Shown piece by piece: positions 23,370-34,425 of a DNA stretch of 64,000 nucleotides. This stretch comes from Prorocentrum cordatum (lineage: Eukaryota; Sar; Dinophyceae; Prorocentrales; Prorocentraceae). The first letter of the stretch is position 1, and the number at the start of each line of letters is the position of its first letter. Below the pieces are notes generated by a model. The model ran no database searches. It was not told the DNA's origin and saw only the letters and a program-made list of their open reading frames with translations. The stretch is taken from contig CAUYUJ010017807.1 in assembly GCA_963575745.1 (NCBI GenBank), positions 144,501-208,500 of the forward strand, given 5' to 3'. A program made the position numbers and the translations under genes.

Positions 23370-23837
23370 ATGAGCACGACGTCATTAAACTCGAGTCTGT
23401 CCAGAATGAAGAAGCCCGAACTCGCCGAGCATTGCCAATGGCTTCGCAAGGAGATTAGAAATGAAAGGAAGAACAACAAACAGCTTGGAGAGTTCCTGGA
23501 CTCTGTCGTCGAGCTGGTGGGCGGTAGCACATCCAGCGCGGTCATCCAGGCGCGCGAGAAGGTGAGGAAGAAGAAGCTCGCGAAAACCAAGTCCATTGGG
23601 GTCCAGACCAGGCCGACGCCCCTTGGGAGGTTGCAGAAGTTGTGGACGGGTCCGAAGATACTCGCTGCCGACGACGCCCAGAGCCCAGACTGGTCTGAAC
23701 CACAGCTTCTCCCCGCACGACTACATCGATCACAAGCCTGGCGGCCTGCACTGACCAGGGGAGCTTATAGTGTACAGCGTCAGGTTTGCGCATATTTCAA
23801 GCGCCCGCCGCCGAGCGGACCATCGATGTTGTTCTAA
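23370..23837 (+). CDS. Small basic coiled-coil protein, unrecognised
   Basis: ATG 23370 (MSTTSLNSSLSRMKKPEL...) opens 155 residues. An internal ATG at 23406 is an alternative start. Residues about 13-75 are a charged amphipathic stretch (KKPELAEHCQWLRKEI, then KNNKQLGEFLDSVVELVGG), followed by a basic run REKVRKKKLAKTK. The last third is low in family character and may be read into an intron or untranslated region. It follows the third small Cys/His copy by about 1 kb on the same strand. A short SAP-like or nucleic-acid-binding role is possible but unproven. Confidence 0.4.
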   Translation: MSTTSLNSSLSRMKKPELAEHCQWLRKEIRNERKNNKQLGEFLDSVVELVGGSTSSAVIQAREKVRKKKLAKTKSIGVQTRPTPLGRLQKLWTGPKILAADDAQSPDWSEPQLLPARLHRSQAWRPALTRGAYSVQRQVCAYFKRPPPSGPSMLF

Positions 23838-24395
23838 TCATCAGAAAGACACGTGTACATATGCTTGTTATCGTTTCCAGCGTATCATGCAAGTGCCATA
23901 GTGACCTTGTGCAGCAGCAGCTCGGCGATTGGCGGCAGAACAGAAATGTAAGACCAAGCAGTGTGTGCTATGCTGTGTGGTGCTATGTCATGCCATGTGA
24001 TAAATGCTATGCGATATATCCAAGTTCTATGCTATGCAACGCTATGCGATGCTATGTGGTATGAGATGCATTGATATGCTATGAACGGCGTGCCCCATCG
24101 ATAAAAACGCGACTGCAGTGCCAACTGCAAGCCCAAAGTCGGCGCTTAGGAGCGCGAGGCCAGTCGGGGCGCCAGGGGAACGCCGATGCATCTAACTAAG
24201 GACAGTCGGGCACGCATCGGTCGGATGCCATGCGCCGTGAGGCCTCATGCTTCATGCTCTCATTACTTGCCATCGCTTTGCGATGCGCATGGCCGATTCG
24301 TTGCCATCGCTTCGCGATACGCCTGGCCTAGTGCCTAGTGCCTAGTGCTCAGTCGCAGCACAGATCCCACCATATCACTTAGCACACCAGGGCAC
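23838..24395. other. No gene seen; TGCTATG repeats and short palindromes
   Basis: A GCTATGY-type short repeat occupies 23965-24085. GCCATCGCTTYGCGAT occurs twice at 24268-24325, and CCTAGTG repeats lie at 24325-24350. Confidence 0.5.
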
Positions 24396-24399
24396 GCTG

Positions 24400-25015
24400 A
24401 GGGCTTCCAGAGGAGGCATCCTGAGGGCTTCCTGAGAGCCACCTGAGGGCCTCCTGAGGGCCTCCTGATGGCCTCCTCAGGGCGGCACCCTGAGGGCTTC
24501 CTGAGAGCTTCCTGAGGGCATCCTGAGGGCCTCCTGAGGGCACCCCCAGGGTGCATTCTGAATGCTTCCTGAGGGCCTCCTGAGGGCCTCCTCAGGGGGG
24601 CACCCTGAGGGCTTCCTGAGAGCTTCCTGAGGGCATCCTGAGTGCCTCCTGAGAGTCTCCTCAGGTGGCATCCTGAAGGCATCCTGGGAGCATCCTGAGG
24701 GCCTCCTGAGGGCCTCCTGAGGGCCTCCTCAGGGGGGCACCCTGAGGGCTTCCTGAGAGCTTCCTGAGGGCATCCTGAGGGCCTCCTGAGGGCACCCTCA
24801 GGGTGCATTCTTAATGCTTCCTGAGGGCTTCCTGAGGGGCTCCTGAGGGCCTCCTCAGGGGGGCACCCTGAGGGCTTCCTGAGAGCTTCCTGAGGGCATC
24901 CTGAGTGCATCCTGAGAGTCTCCTCAGGTGGCATCCTGAAGGCATCCTGGGAGCATCCTGAGGGCCTCCTGAGGGCATCCTCAGGGGGCATCCGGAATCC
25001 TGAGGGCACCCTGCG
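24400..25015. repeat. CCTGAGGGC 10-11 bp array with higher-order units
   Basis: Over 50 copies of an about 10-bp CCTGAGGGCN motif are arranged in higher-order units of about 115-135 bp, marked by CACCCTGAGGGCTTCCTGAG at 24486, 24601, 24738 and 24865. The reverse strand reads as PSGCPQEALRK-type repeats; I consider that frame an artefact. Confidence 0.9.
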
Positions 25016-25399
25016 GGCCCACTCACCCTGGGGGTGAGAGGTGAGAAGGCGGAGGAGGGGGTGGGGGGCGGGACAAGGAGGAGTGGGGGGAGGGGGTGCG
25101 GGGGAGGATGAGGAGGAGGAAAGGGGAGTGCGGGAATGGTGTTCGTGACCATCTGGTCCGCGGTGCGAGCCCGCGGGTTGGGGTCGTGACCGTTGTGCTC
25201 CCCCACCGTTTTTGCTCCGACTATTTTTGGATTATTTTTGGACTATTTGAATAGTCCAAAAATAGTACAAAAATAGTCCAAAAATACTCCGCCAACAAAG
25301 TTGTGTTCCTGCTAAGTGGGCTTCTGTTCTGCTAAGTGGGCTCCCGATGTGCTTGATCCTGTTGCCAGCTCCGCCTCCTGCTGCTGGTCCTGTTTTTCT

Positions 25400-25640
25400 T
25401 CTCGTCATCCTCCTCGTCCTCCTCCTCCTCCTCCTCCTCCTCCTCCACTTCCTCCTCCTGTCCTCCTCCCCATCCTTCCTCTTGTCACGTCCTACCATTC
25501 CCTCCTTCTCCTCCTCCTCCTCCTCCTCCTCCTCCTCCTCCTCCTCACTCTTCCTTGTCACCTCCTCCTCCCTCTCCTCCTCCTCCTCCTCCTCCTTCTC
25601 CTCCTCCTCCTCCTCCTCCTCCTCCTCCTCTGCCTCGGCG
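25400..25640. repeat. (CCT)n microsatellite, left arm
   Basis: Nearly pure CCT/CTC triplets with interruptions. The mirror (GAG/AGG)n block is at 45310-45700. Poly-Leu and poly-Ser translations are artefacts. Confidence 0.9.
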
Positions 25641-26029
25641 GCCTTCGGCGGCCGTCGTCGTCGGTCGTCGTCGCCGCCGCCGTCGCCGAAAGCGTCCTCT
25701 TCCTGCTAAGTGAGCTTCTGGCATGCTAAATGCGCTTCGTTTGCTTGATCCTGTTGCCAGCCCTGCCTCCTGCTACTGGTGTTGCACAGTGGTTCATGCC
25801 AAGCTGCATGGGGAGCTCTGGAAAAACAACTACACCTCCTCCTCCGTGCTCCTCCTTTCCCTCTCTATCTCTATCCCGCATCTCACGCAGTGGAAGCCAC
25901 TGTCTGTTCCCATTGCATGGAGGGCCTTTGCGTTGCATTGCATGGCATTGCATTACAACGCATGGCATTGCATTTCTGTTGCGTCACTTCCCATGGCACT
26001 GCATTACATTGCGTTGAGAGATCGTCGCA

Positions 26030-27390
26030 ACTCTGGGCTCCGCGTTGCGGGGGGCAAGATGGCCTGGCCCATTTCGCATGATACATCCTCGCAACTCTGG
26101 AATCCAAGATGCCACGCGCGAAGTGGTCCGGTCCGTTTCGCCATCTTCGCAATTCTGGGCTCAGATATGCCCCTAACCTGAGTAGGTCCAGCCCGCTTCG
26201 CCTTAGACATCCTCACGACTCTAGGCTCAGACATGCCGCGCGCGAGGTGATCTGGACAATTCTACTTCAGACATTCTCGCCTGAGATGTCCTCCCAACTC
26301 TGCGAGATGCCGCGCGCGAGGTGGTCTGGTCAATTTAGCCTGAGACATCTTCGCAAGTCTGGGCTCCTAGATGCCGCGCGTGAAGAGGTGCGGCCCGGCT
26401 CGCCTGAGGATCCTCGCAACTCTGGGCTCATCTATGTCCTGGCTTGATGTGGTCCGACCCATGTCGCTTGAGACATCCTCACAACTCTTGGCTCAGAGAT
26501 ACCTTTCGCGAGGTGGTCTGGCCCATTTTCGCCAGAGGCATCCTTGCACCTCTGGGATCGGAAATGATCTGACCTGAGTTGGTCTGATTCGCCCTGGACA
26601 TCCTCGCAACTCTTGGCCTAGATATGCCCTGACCTGAATTGGTCCGGCCCAGGTCGCCCAGGGCATGCCCGCAATTCTGGGATCCGAGTTGCCAGGCACG
26701 AGGTGGTCCAGCCAAACTCGCCTCACACGTCCTCGCAACTCTTGGCTCCGAGAGACCGCGTGCGAAGTGGTCCGGCGGATTTTGCATGCGACGTCTCTGG
26801 GCTGCAAGATGTCGCGCGCGGGCTCAGATTTACTCTGACCTAAGCTGGTCCAGCCCGTTCCGCCTGATACATCCTCGCAACTCCAGGTTCAGAGATGCCG
26901 CGCGCGAGGTGGTCTGGCCGATTTCGCCTGAGACATCCTCGCAACTCTGGTCTCAGAATTGAATTGTTGTGGCCTGAGGTGATCTGGCCCGTATCGCCCG
27001 AGACATCCTCACAACTCTAGGCTCGAAGTTGCGACGCGCGAGGTTGTCCTGTCCGGTTCGCCTGAGACATCCTCGCAACTCTGGGCTTCGAGATGCTCCT
27101 GACTTGAGGTGGCCTGGCCAATTTCGTCTGAGACGTCTTCGCAACTCTGGGCTCAGACATGCCGCGCCTGAGGTCGTTTGGCCAATTTCGCTTGATGCGT
27201 CCCTGCAACTCCGGGCTCAGAGATGATGCGCTCGAGGTTCTCGGGCCAGATTCGCCTGATCCATCCTCGGAACTCTGGGGTCGGGCCAATTTCGCTTCAG
27301 ACCTCCTCGCAAGTCTGGGCTCGCTCCGAGATTCAGCGCGCGAGGTAGTCCGGTCAGTTTGCCTGGGACATCCTCACAGCTGGGCTCCCA
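26030..27390 (+). repeat. About 62-bp satellite, array L1
   Basis: About 21 copies of a 60-66 bp unit are marked by TTCGCCTGAGACATCCTCGC then AACTCTGGGCTCAGA and a GCCGCGCGCGAGGTGGTC segment. The orientation is defined here as forward. The same satellite forms arrays L2, R2 and R1 in alternating orientation. Confidence 0.93.
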
Positions 27391-27394
27391 GGGG

Positions 27395-28420
27395 TGGGGG
27401 GGAGGAGTCAGACGGGGCCAGGCACAAGCTACCTGTTACAGTACCCTGCTGATGCCGAATTGTGCCCCAGTAGGGGCCCAGGCGCCCCTGCCCCGAGGGA
27501 ACAGTTAGCCGGCGCCGAGGCGAGAGCATGATTTCTGAGTCATGTGGAAGGAAGTCTCAGGCGGGGGGGCGCCATGCCTTAGTTAGTACATGTTGACATC
27601 TTCAGCGAGAGGAGAACTTGGAGGGCGAAGAGGAGAACCAGGAGTACGAGGGGCGAGAAGAACCAGGGGAAGAGCAGCAGGAGCACGATGACGAGAATGA
27701 GGAGAAGAAGAGAAGGGGGAATAATAACGACGAGGATAATGAGGAATGGAATGAGTCGGGGGAGGAGAAGGAGTGGGAGGAGAAAGAGCAGGAGGGATGC
27801 GCGGGAGGGGGAGAGGGCAAGAAGTATGGCAATGAGGACGATGTCAGCAATGACGACGACAGTGATGGCGACAAGGGCGCAGGCAAATCAGCAATATGTG
27901 GAGCCATCCTGCCTCAAAATCGTTGTTGGGGATGCTGGACTGAGGCTATAAATCGGTCTGTTGGTGCTGCTTCTCCGCCTCGTCTTCCTCCTTGTCCTGG
28001 TCCTCCTGCTGCTGCCTCCTCCATATCCCCCCCAACCCCTCTTGCTCCTCCTTGCAGGCTCCCCTCCTCGTCCTCATGTTCCCTCCCCGCTCCCCCCTTT
28101 TCCTCCATATTCTCGCAAGGATTGTGTTGATGTTGGTGCTAAGAAAGGCGCTGCGCCTGACGGTGCCGGTATCGATATCGATGCCGGTGCCGGTACCGAT
28201 GCCGGTATCGGTACCGGCACCGGGCCATGATCGGCATCGGTATCTCAGCAGAAGATACAGCCAACACCAAAAGCGTTTCGCTTCCGATCGCGCTTCCTGC
28301 CCCTTGGGTCTTAGGCGTTCGCCACGTCCTACGCGTTCTCAGCAGACGTGGTGCGGCGAACGCCTAAGATCTACAAGGCGGCCTGTGCTGAGATGAGGCC
28401 TGCGCTGCAAGGGTCTTCTC
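27395..28420. other. Unique plus GA-rich part of left arm; no gene
   Basis: 27400-27600 is low-repeat and holds CCGAGGCGAGAGC. 27610-27880 is a GAG/GAC-rich purine run. 27880-28300 contains a GGTATCGGTACCGG palindromic cluster (28165-28225). All parts have mirror partners at 42170-42998. Lys/Glu-rich open frames here are repeat artefacts. Confidence 0.6.
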
Positions 28421-28450
28421 AGCAGGGGCACCCGGGTGCCCCTGCTGAGA
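28417..28450. repeat. Perfect 34-bp palindrome
   Basis: The sequence TCTCAGCAGGGGCACCC and its exact reverse complement are joined without a spacer. A one-mismatch version lies at 41850-41883 in the right arm, and diverged versions flank the sub-centre at 28570-28600 and 41995-42025. Confidence 0.97.
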
Positions 28451-28699
28451 GGAAGTGGGTCTGACCCTGGGATCGTCGTCTGGATCTGATGAGACAAGCT
28501 CCATTTGGGGGGCGTCGTCTCAGCAAGCCCAGCCGACGATCCCGGAGGCAGACCCGCGCCCTCTCTGCAGAGGCACCTGGGTGCCCCTGCTGAGAAGAGC
28601 TCTGCAGCGCAGGCCTTCTTTCAGCAGAGGCCACAGTGTGGATCTTGGGCGTTTGCCGCGGCCTCGGCCGGCCGTTCGCTTTTGCCGCGGCGGGCGGCC

Positions 28700-28920
28700 G
28701 CCCGTTCATCCGATTCGTCGTCGTCGTAGTCGTCGCCGTCGTCGTCATCATCAGGACCCTCGTCATCGTCATCGACGACAGTATCATCGTCGGAGACGCC
28801 ACCATAAGAATCATCGTCGTCAACATCGTCGTCATCATCGTCGTCGTCATCGTCATCATCACCGTCGCCATCGTGCCCGCCGTCACAGTCACCCTCGCAA
28901 TCGACATCATGAGCCGTCAT
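28700..28920. repeat. GTC/ATC trinucleotide block
   Basis: Interrupted CGTCGTCATCATC repeats. The mirror CGA/GAT block is at 41575-41740. Poly-Asp translations on the reverse strand are artefacts. Confidence 0.85.
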
Positions 28921-29880
28921 TCCAATCGTTGTCGTCGTCACCGTGAGCGCCGATGCCGCTGGCATATATTGCAGTCGCCATGATCGGTGGATCGTCGCCA
29001 TCAGCGAGATCCACATGATGACGACTACCATCATCTTTATCATATCCATCCTCCTGTTTATCTTCTGCCTTCTGATGCGCAGTGCTTTTTATGCCCCCCT
29101 GATCCTCTGTACTTATTCCTTGGGCAATCGTAGAAAGTGAGGAACAATAAGTGAGGAGAAGGACGGGGAGTGAGACGTGAGAAAAGAGCAGGAGTTGGAG
29201 GAGCAGCGGGGGGAGGATTGGGGATGGAAGAGGGGCAGTAGCAGAAGGAGGACCAGGACAAGGAGGAGGAGGGCGCGGAGCAGCAACACATGATGAATAA
29301 GTGATAGCCAGGGGCCAGCATCCCCAGCAGAAATGTTAAATCCAACGTTGATTCAAAGCTTGTTCGCGAGTCCTCCGAATCATCGTCATCCTGTTCCTGA
29401 TTGGCATGCGCCCGTCTCGTGATCACTGTCGTCGTCGTTGTTGTCGCCGTCGTCATCATCATGTTTCTTGCCGCCTACCCGCCCACGCAACCTCATCGTC
29501 CTCACTTTCCTCCGCCTCCTCATGCCGTTCCTCTCTCTCCTCGCCGTTTTGTTCCTCCTTCTCCTTTTTATCATCATTCTCGTCGTCGTGCCCCTGATGC
29601 TCTTCCTCATCATGTCCCTCCTCGCCCCTCATCGTACTCTGGGTTCTCCTCCTTGCCTTCATATTTATCCTCTCGTTGGAGATTTCTTCAACATTTATTC
29701 CGGCCTAGCGCTCCCGCGTGAGACGCCCTTCCAAATGACACAGAAGTCCTGCTCTCGCCTCGGCGCCAGCTAACTGCCCACTCGGGCCAGGGGCGCTTGA
29801 ATCCCCTCCTGGAGGACGATGCGATAACAGCAGTGTAATCAAACTGGTTGTTTGGTCCTGGCCCCGTCTGGGAACCCAGT
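28920..29880. other. Low-repeat and CTC-rich part of left arm; no gene
   Basis: Mirror of about 40610-41560. The segment 29640-29860 is also an inverted, roughly 75-80% identical copy of 27430-27640, which shows the smaller palindrome nested in this arm. Confidence 0.55.
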
Positions 29881-31015
29881 TGCGAGGATGTCTCAGGCGA
29901 GCAGGCTGGGTCACCTAGCGGGCCACATCTCAGAGCCCAAAGTAGCGAGGATGTCTCAGGAGAAACAGGCCAGGCTACCTAAAGTCAGGGCATCTCTGAG
30001 CCTGGAAATGCAATGATGCCACAAGAATCTGGCCAGACCACCTCGCGAGCAGCATCTGAGCCTGGTGTTGCGAGGAAGTCTCTGGCGAAGCGCGTCAGCC
30101 AACCTCGCGCGCGGCACGTCTGAGCCCGGAGTTGCGAAAATGTCTCGGGCGGAACGGGCCATACCACCTCAGGTCAGAGCATATATCAGCCCAGAGTTGC
30201 GAGGATGTCTCAGGCAAAGTTGGCCAGACCACATCGCGCGCGGCATGGTGGAGCCCAGAGTTGCGAGGATCTCGCAGGCGAAAATGGCAAAACCACCGCG
30301 CCCGCGACACTTGGGAGCCAAGAGTTGCGAGGATACCTCAGGCGAAACTGGCTGGACCACCTCGCCCCTGGCATCTCGAAGACCAGAATTGCGAGAATGT
30401 CCCAGGCGAGCTGGGCAGGACCACCTCAGGTCAGGGCATATCTGAGATTGGAATTGCGAGGATGTTTCAAGCGAATCGGGCCGGACCAGTTCATGTCAGA
30501 GCATCTCCAATCCCAGAGCCGCGACGATGTCTCGGGCGAGAATGGCCGGTCCGCTTTGTGCGCGGCGCGTCTGAGTCTGAGCCCAGATTTGCAAGGGTGT
30601 CTCAGGCAAAATGGGCCAGACCACCTCGCGCGCGGCATATCTGAGACCAGAGTTGCGAGGACATCTCAGGCGAAATGGGCCATACCACATCAAGCCAGGG
30701 CGTACCTGAGCCCAGTGTTGCGAGGATGCTCAGGCGAGCCCGGCCGCACCATCTCGGGCGGAGTTGGCAAGACTACCTGGCGCATAGCATATCGGAGCTC
30801 AGAGTTGGAAGATGTCTCAGGCGAAACGGGCCAGGCCACCTCAGGTTCAGGCATCTCTGAGGCCAGAGTGGCGAGAATGTGTGAGGCAAAATTGGCTGGA
30901 TCACCTCGCGCGCGGCATGTCTGAGCCCAGAGTTGCGAGGATGTCTCAGGCGATTTGGGCTGGACCTGCTCAGGTCACGGCATCTCTGAGCCCAGAGTTG
31001 CGAGGATGCCTCTGG
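29880..31015 (-). repeat. About 62-bp satellite, array L2 (inverted to L1)
   Basis: The same unit as L1 in reverse complement (AGAGTTGCGAGGATGTCTCA and GACCACCTCGCGCGCGGCAT), about 18 copies. Confidence 0.93.
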
Positions 31016-31019
31016 CTTC

Positions 31020-31770
31020 CACTGTAGGGGCCAGCGGGCCTCGCAAGGTCAGCGACCTCGGTGATCGGTGACCTGCCAGAGCCTCCAAGAGGCCTCGTGA
31101 GGTCACCGACGTCGGGGACCTGCCGCGGCCATCAACGGGCCTCGCGAGGTCACCGACCTCGGTGACCTGCTGGGGCCTCCAGCGGGCCATGCAAGGTCAC
31201 CGGCCTGTGTTCGATATACGGTGGCCTGCCAGGGGGTCCAAAGAACCTCGCAAGGTCTCGGTGACATGCGGGGCCTTCAAAGGGCCCCTTTAGGTCACCC
31301 ACCTCGGTGACCTTCCCGGGCCTCCAGCGGGCTTCGCAAGGTCACCAGCCTGGGTTTAAGACTCGGTGATCTGCCGGAAGCTCCAAAGGGCCTCGCAAAG
31401 TCACCGACCTCGGTACCCTGCCGGGGCCTTCAACGGGCCTCGCGAGGTCACCGACCTCGGTGACCTGCCAGGGCCTCCAGCGGACCTCGCAGGGTCACCG
31501 GCTTGTGTTCGATATGCGGTGGCCTGCCGGGGGTCCAACGAGCCTCGCAAGGTCACCGACCTCGGTGACCTGCCAGGGCCTTCAACGGGCCTCGCAAGGC
31601 CACCGACCTCGGTGACTTGCTGGGGCCATCAACGGGCCTCGCGAGGTCACCGACCTCGGTGACCTGCCTGGGCCTCCAACGGGCCTCGCAAGGTCACCGT
31701 CCTGTGTTCGACATTCGGTGACCTGCCCAGGCCTCCAGAGGGCCTCGCGAGGTCAACAACGGCTGCCAGG
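31020..31770. repeat. About 52-bp GGTCACCGACCTCGGTGACC satellite, left
   Basis: About 14 copies of a 50-54 bp unit are marked by GCCTCGCAAGGTCACCGA and TCGGTGACCTGCC. Each unit holds a hairpin (GGTCACCGA, two bases, TCGGTGACC). The mirror array is at 38820-39490. Confidence 0.92.
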
Positions 31771-31779
31771 GCCTCAAAC

Positions 31780-31859
31780 GGGCATCGTCGTCATCGTCGT
31801 CATGGCCGTCGTCGTCGTCATGGCCGTCGTCGTCGTCGTCGTCGTCGTCGCGCCGTCGC

Positions 31860-31891
<32 letters not shown>

Positions 31892-32455
31892 CACTATAGA
31901 ACGGTTCTCGCGCGCTGGACACCGGACACCGAACACTGGACACCGGACACCGGGCACTGGACACCAAGCAGCGGGCACCGGACACCGGACACCGGACCCG
32001 GACATTGATGGTGATGTTTATGTTGGCGTCGATGACGACTACGGTGATGATTGCGATGTTGATAGTGACGTTGGTCGTGACGATGCAGACGGCGACGGTG
32101 ATATGATTATGATGGTGACGAAGTTGACAATAAAGTTGACCATGATGGTGATGGTAATGACGATGATGACGATGACGATGTTGATTGTTACGATGATTGT
32201 GATGTCGCTGCTGATGATCATAGCGAATATTATGCTTTTGCTGACTGATAAAGTGGAGGAGGAGGAGGAAGAAGAGGGAGGAGGAGGACGGGTCGTCGTC
32301 GCGGTCTTCGTCGTCGTCGTCGCCTTCATCGTCGTCGTCGTCGCCTTCATCGTCGTCGTCGTCGTCGTCGCCTTCATCGTCGTCGTCGTCGTCGCCGACG
32401 CCCTTCGTCGTTTTCGTCTCCCTCGTCGCCCTCGCGGAGGTCCAGCAAGACATAT
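31780..32455. repeat. GTC microsatellites, GGACACC minisatellite and GAT-rich DNA
   Basis: (GTC)n lies at 31785-31890, a GGACACC-type 7-10 bp minisatellite at 31915-32005, GAT/GAC-rich text at 32010-32250 and (GTC)n again at 32290-32425. Mirror partners lie at 37890-38820. Confidence 0.85.
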
Positions 32456-32459
32456 TGAA

Positions 32460-32660
32460 CACTATTTTAATGTCTCGCCCCGACCGACCCGCCCCGCCCG
32501 CCCGTTAGGGTCCGCCCGCCGGACCCGACCCGCCCGTTAGGGCACGCGCGTGCCAACTCGATGATGTTTCCTACTTTAATGTCCCGCCCGCCCGACCCGA
32601 CCCGCCCGTTAGGGTCCGCCCGCCCGACCCGACGCGCCCGTTGGGGCCCGCTCCTGCTGC
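32460..32660. repeat. CCCGCCCGTTAGGG repeat, left
   Basis: A CCGACCCGCCCGTTAGGGTC motif recurs four times among CCCGCC-rich text. The mirror is at 37690-37880. Confidence 0.8.
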
Positions 32661-32664
32661 TCCT

Positions 32665-33340
32665 CATCCTCCTGATCATCCCCCCACTCCTCCTCCTCCT
32701 CCCCCTCCTCCTCCTTCTCCCCATCCACCTCCTCCTCCTCCTCCCCCCTCCTCATCCTCTTCATTCCCCCTCATCCTCATCATCATAATCCTCATTATGC
32801 TGCTGTTCTTCCTCCTCCCCATCCTCATCATCCTCCACATCCTCTACCTCCCCCTTCTCTTCATCATCGCCATCATTATCATCCTCCTGCTGCTCCTTCC
32901 CCTCCTCATCCTGATCCCCCTCCTCATACTCCTTATGCTGCCATCCTGCTGCTGCTGCATCCTCGTCCTGCTGCTTGTCCTCCTCCTGCTCATCATCGTC
33001 ATTATAATCATATAGCTCCCCCTCATCATCCTTATCATCCTCCTCAACATCCTCATCCTTCTCCGTCTTCTCATCCTCCTCATTATCTTCAGCCTCATTC
33101 TCCTGATCCCCCTCCTTATCCACCCCTTCCACATCCTCCCCCCGTCCTCCTCATCCTCCTCATCCTCTCCTCCACCTCAGCCTCCTCCTCCCCCTCATCC
33201 TCCTGCTGCTTATCCTCATCCTCATTCTGATTACTGTTATCCGTTATCCTCCTCCTCCTCCTCCTCCTCCTCCTCATCACCATCATCATCCTCATCCTTC
33301 TGCTGCTGCTGCTCCTCCTCCCCGGCCTCATGCTCTGCAA
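32665..33340. repeat. CTC/ATC pyrimidine-rich block, left
   Basis: Long CTCCTC and CATCATC runs with scattered interruptions; the mirror is 37010-37680. Asp/Glu-rich frames on the opposite strand are artefacts. Confidence 0.8.
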
Positions 33341-33344
33341 CTGA

Positions 33345-33590
33345 AGCCAGACACTGGACACCGGACACGGGACCGGACTCCGGACTCGGGACACCGGACT
33401 CCGGACACCAGCAGACACCAGACACCGGACGCCAAATGCCAGACTCCAGACTCTGGACGCCGGACGCCAGACACCAGACACCAGACACCGGAAACCGGAC
33501 ACCGGACGCCGGATGTTGGACGCCAGACGCCGGACACCGGACACCGGACACCGGCACTGGACACGTGTCACCGGGCACCGCAAGAATCGT
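33345..33590. repeat. GGACACCGGAC minisatellite, left
   Basis: Repeats of 7-10 bp (GGACACC, GGACGCC, CAGACACC) over 240 bp. The mirror, read as GGTGTCCGG, is at 36795-37015. Confidence 0.9.
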
Positions 33591-34425
33591 CCATACTTTC
33601 GTCGTCGCAGTCGTCGTCTCCATCGTCGTCTTCGTCGTCGTCGTCAGCGTCGTCGCCTCGTCGCGTCGTCGTTGTCGTCTTTGTCGTCGTCGTCGTTTGT
33701 CGTCGTCGTCGCCCTCGCCGTCGTCGTCGTCTTCGTCGTCATCGTCGTCGTCGTCGAGTCGTCGCCGTCGCTTTCGTCGTCGTCGTCGCCCTCGTCGTCG
33801 TCGTCATCGTCGTCTTTCTCGCCCTCGTCGTCAGCGTAGTCATCGTAGTCGTCGTCGTCGTCTTCGTCGACGTAGTAGTAGTCGTCTTCGTCGTCGTCGG
33901 CGTCGTCTTTGTCGACGTCGTTGTCGTCGACTTCGTCGTCTTCGTCGTCGTCGCTTTCGAAGCCGTCGTCGTCGTCGTCGTCGCCCTCGTCGCCCTCGTC
34001 GTCGTTGTCGCCATGGTCGTCGTCGTCGGCGGCGTCGTCGTCGTAGTCGTCATCGTCGCCCTCAGCGTTGTCGTCGTCGGCGTCGTCGTCGTAGTCGTAG
34101 TCGTCGTCGTCGCCGCCGCCGCTGCCGTCGTCGTCGTCGTCGTCGTCGTCATCGTCGTCGTCGTCGTTCTCGTCGCCTTCGTCGTCGTCGTCGTTGTAAT
34201 CTTCGTCGTCCTTGTCGTCGTCGTCGTCCTCGTCATCGTCGTCGCTTTCAAAGCCGTCGTCGTCGTCGTCGTCCTCGTCGTCGCCGTCTTCGTCGTCGTC
34301 GTCGTCGTCGGCGACGTTGTCGTCGCCGCTGTTGTTGTCGTCGTCGCCGCTGTCATCATCGTCGTCGTCGTCGCCGCCATCGTCCTCGACGTCGTCGTCG
34401 TCGTCGTCGCCTTCTCTCTCCGGCG
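33590..34425. repeat. Long (GTC)n block, left
   Basis: About 830 bp of interrupted GTCGTC. The mirror (GAC)n block at 36250-36795 is about 290 bp shorter. Open frames of 285-415 codons here are poly-Asp, poly-Thr, poly-Val or poly-Arg artefacts. Confidence 0.95.

Noticed and set aside
24335-25009. 224-codon reverse-strand frame with PSGCPQEALRK repeats
   Set aside because: A pure translation of the CCTGAGGGC array. I see no flanking unique coding sequence or signal peptide.
29884-31010. Open frames with repeated (A/S)QELRGC or PELRGCLR segments in the 62-bp satellite
   Set aside because: Similar frames occur in all four arrays and on both strands. The satellite period varies (60-66 bp), so no single frame is kept across an array.
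32460-32660. TTAGGG units as a telomere
   Set aside because: They occur once per 30-90 bp inside a CCCGCC-rich repeat, not as a tandem TTAGGG array.
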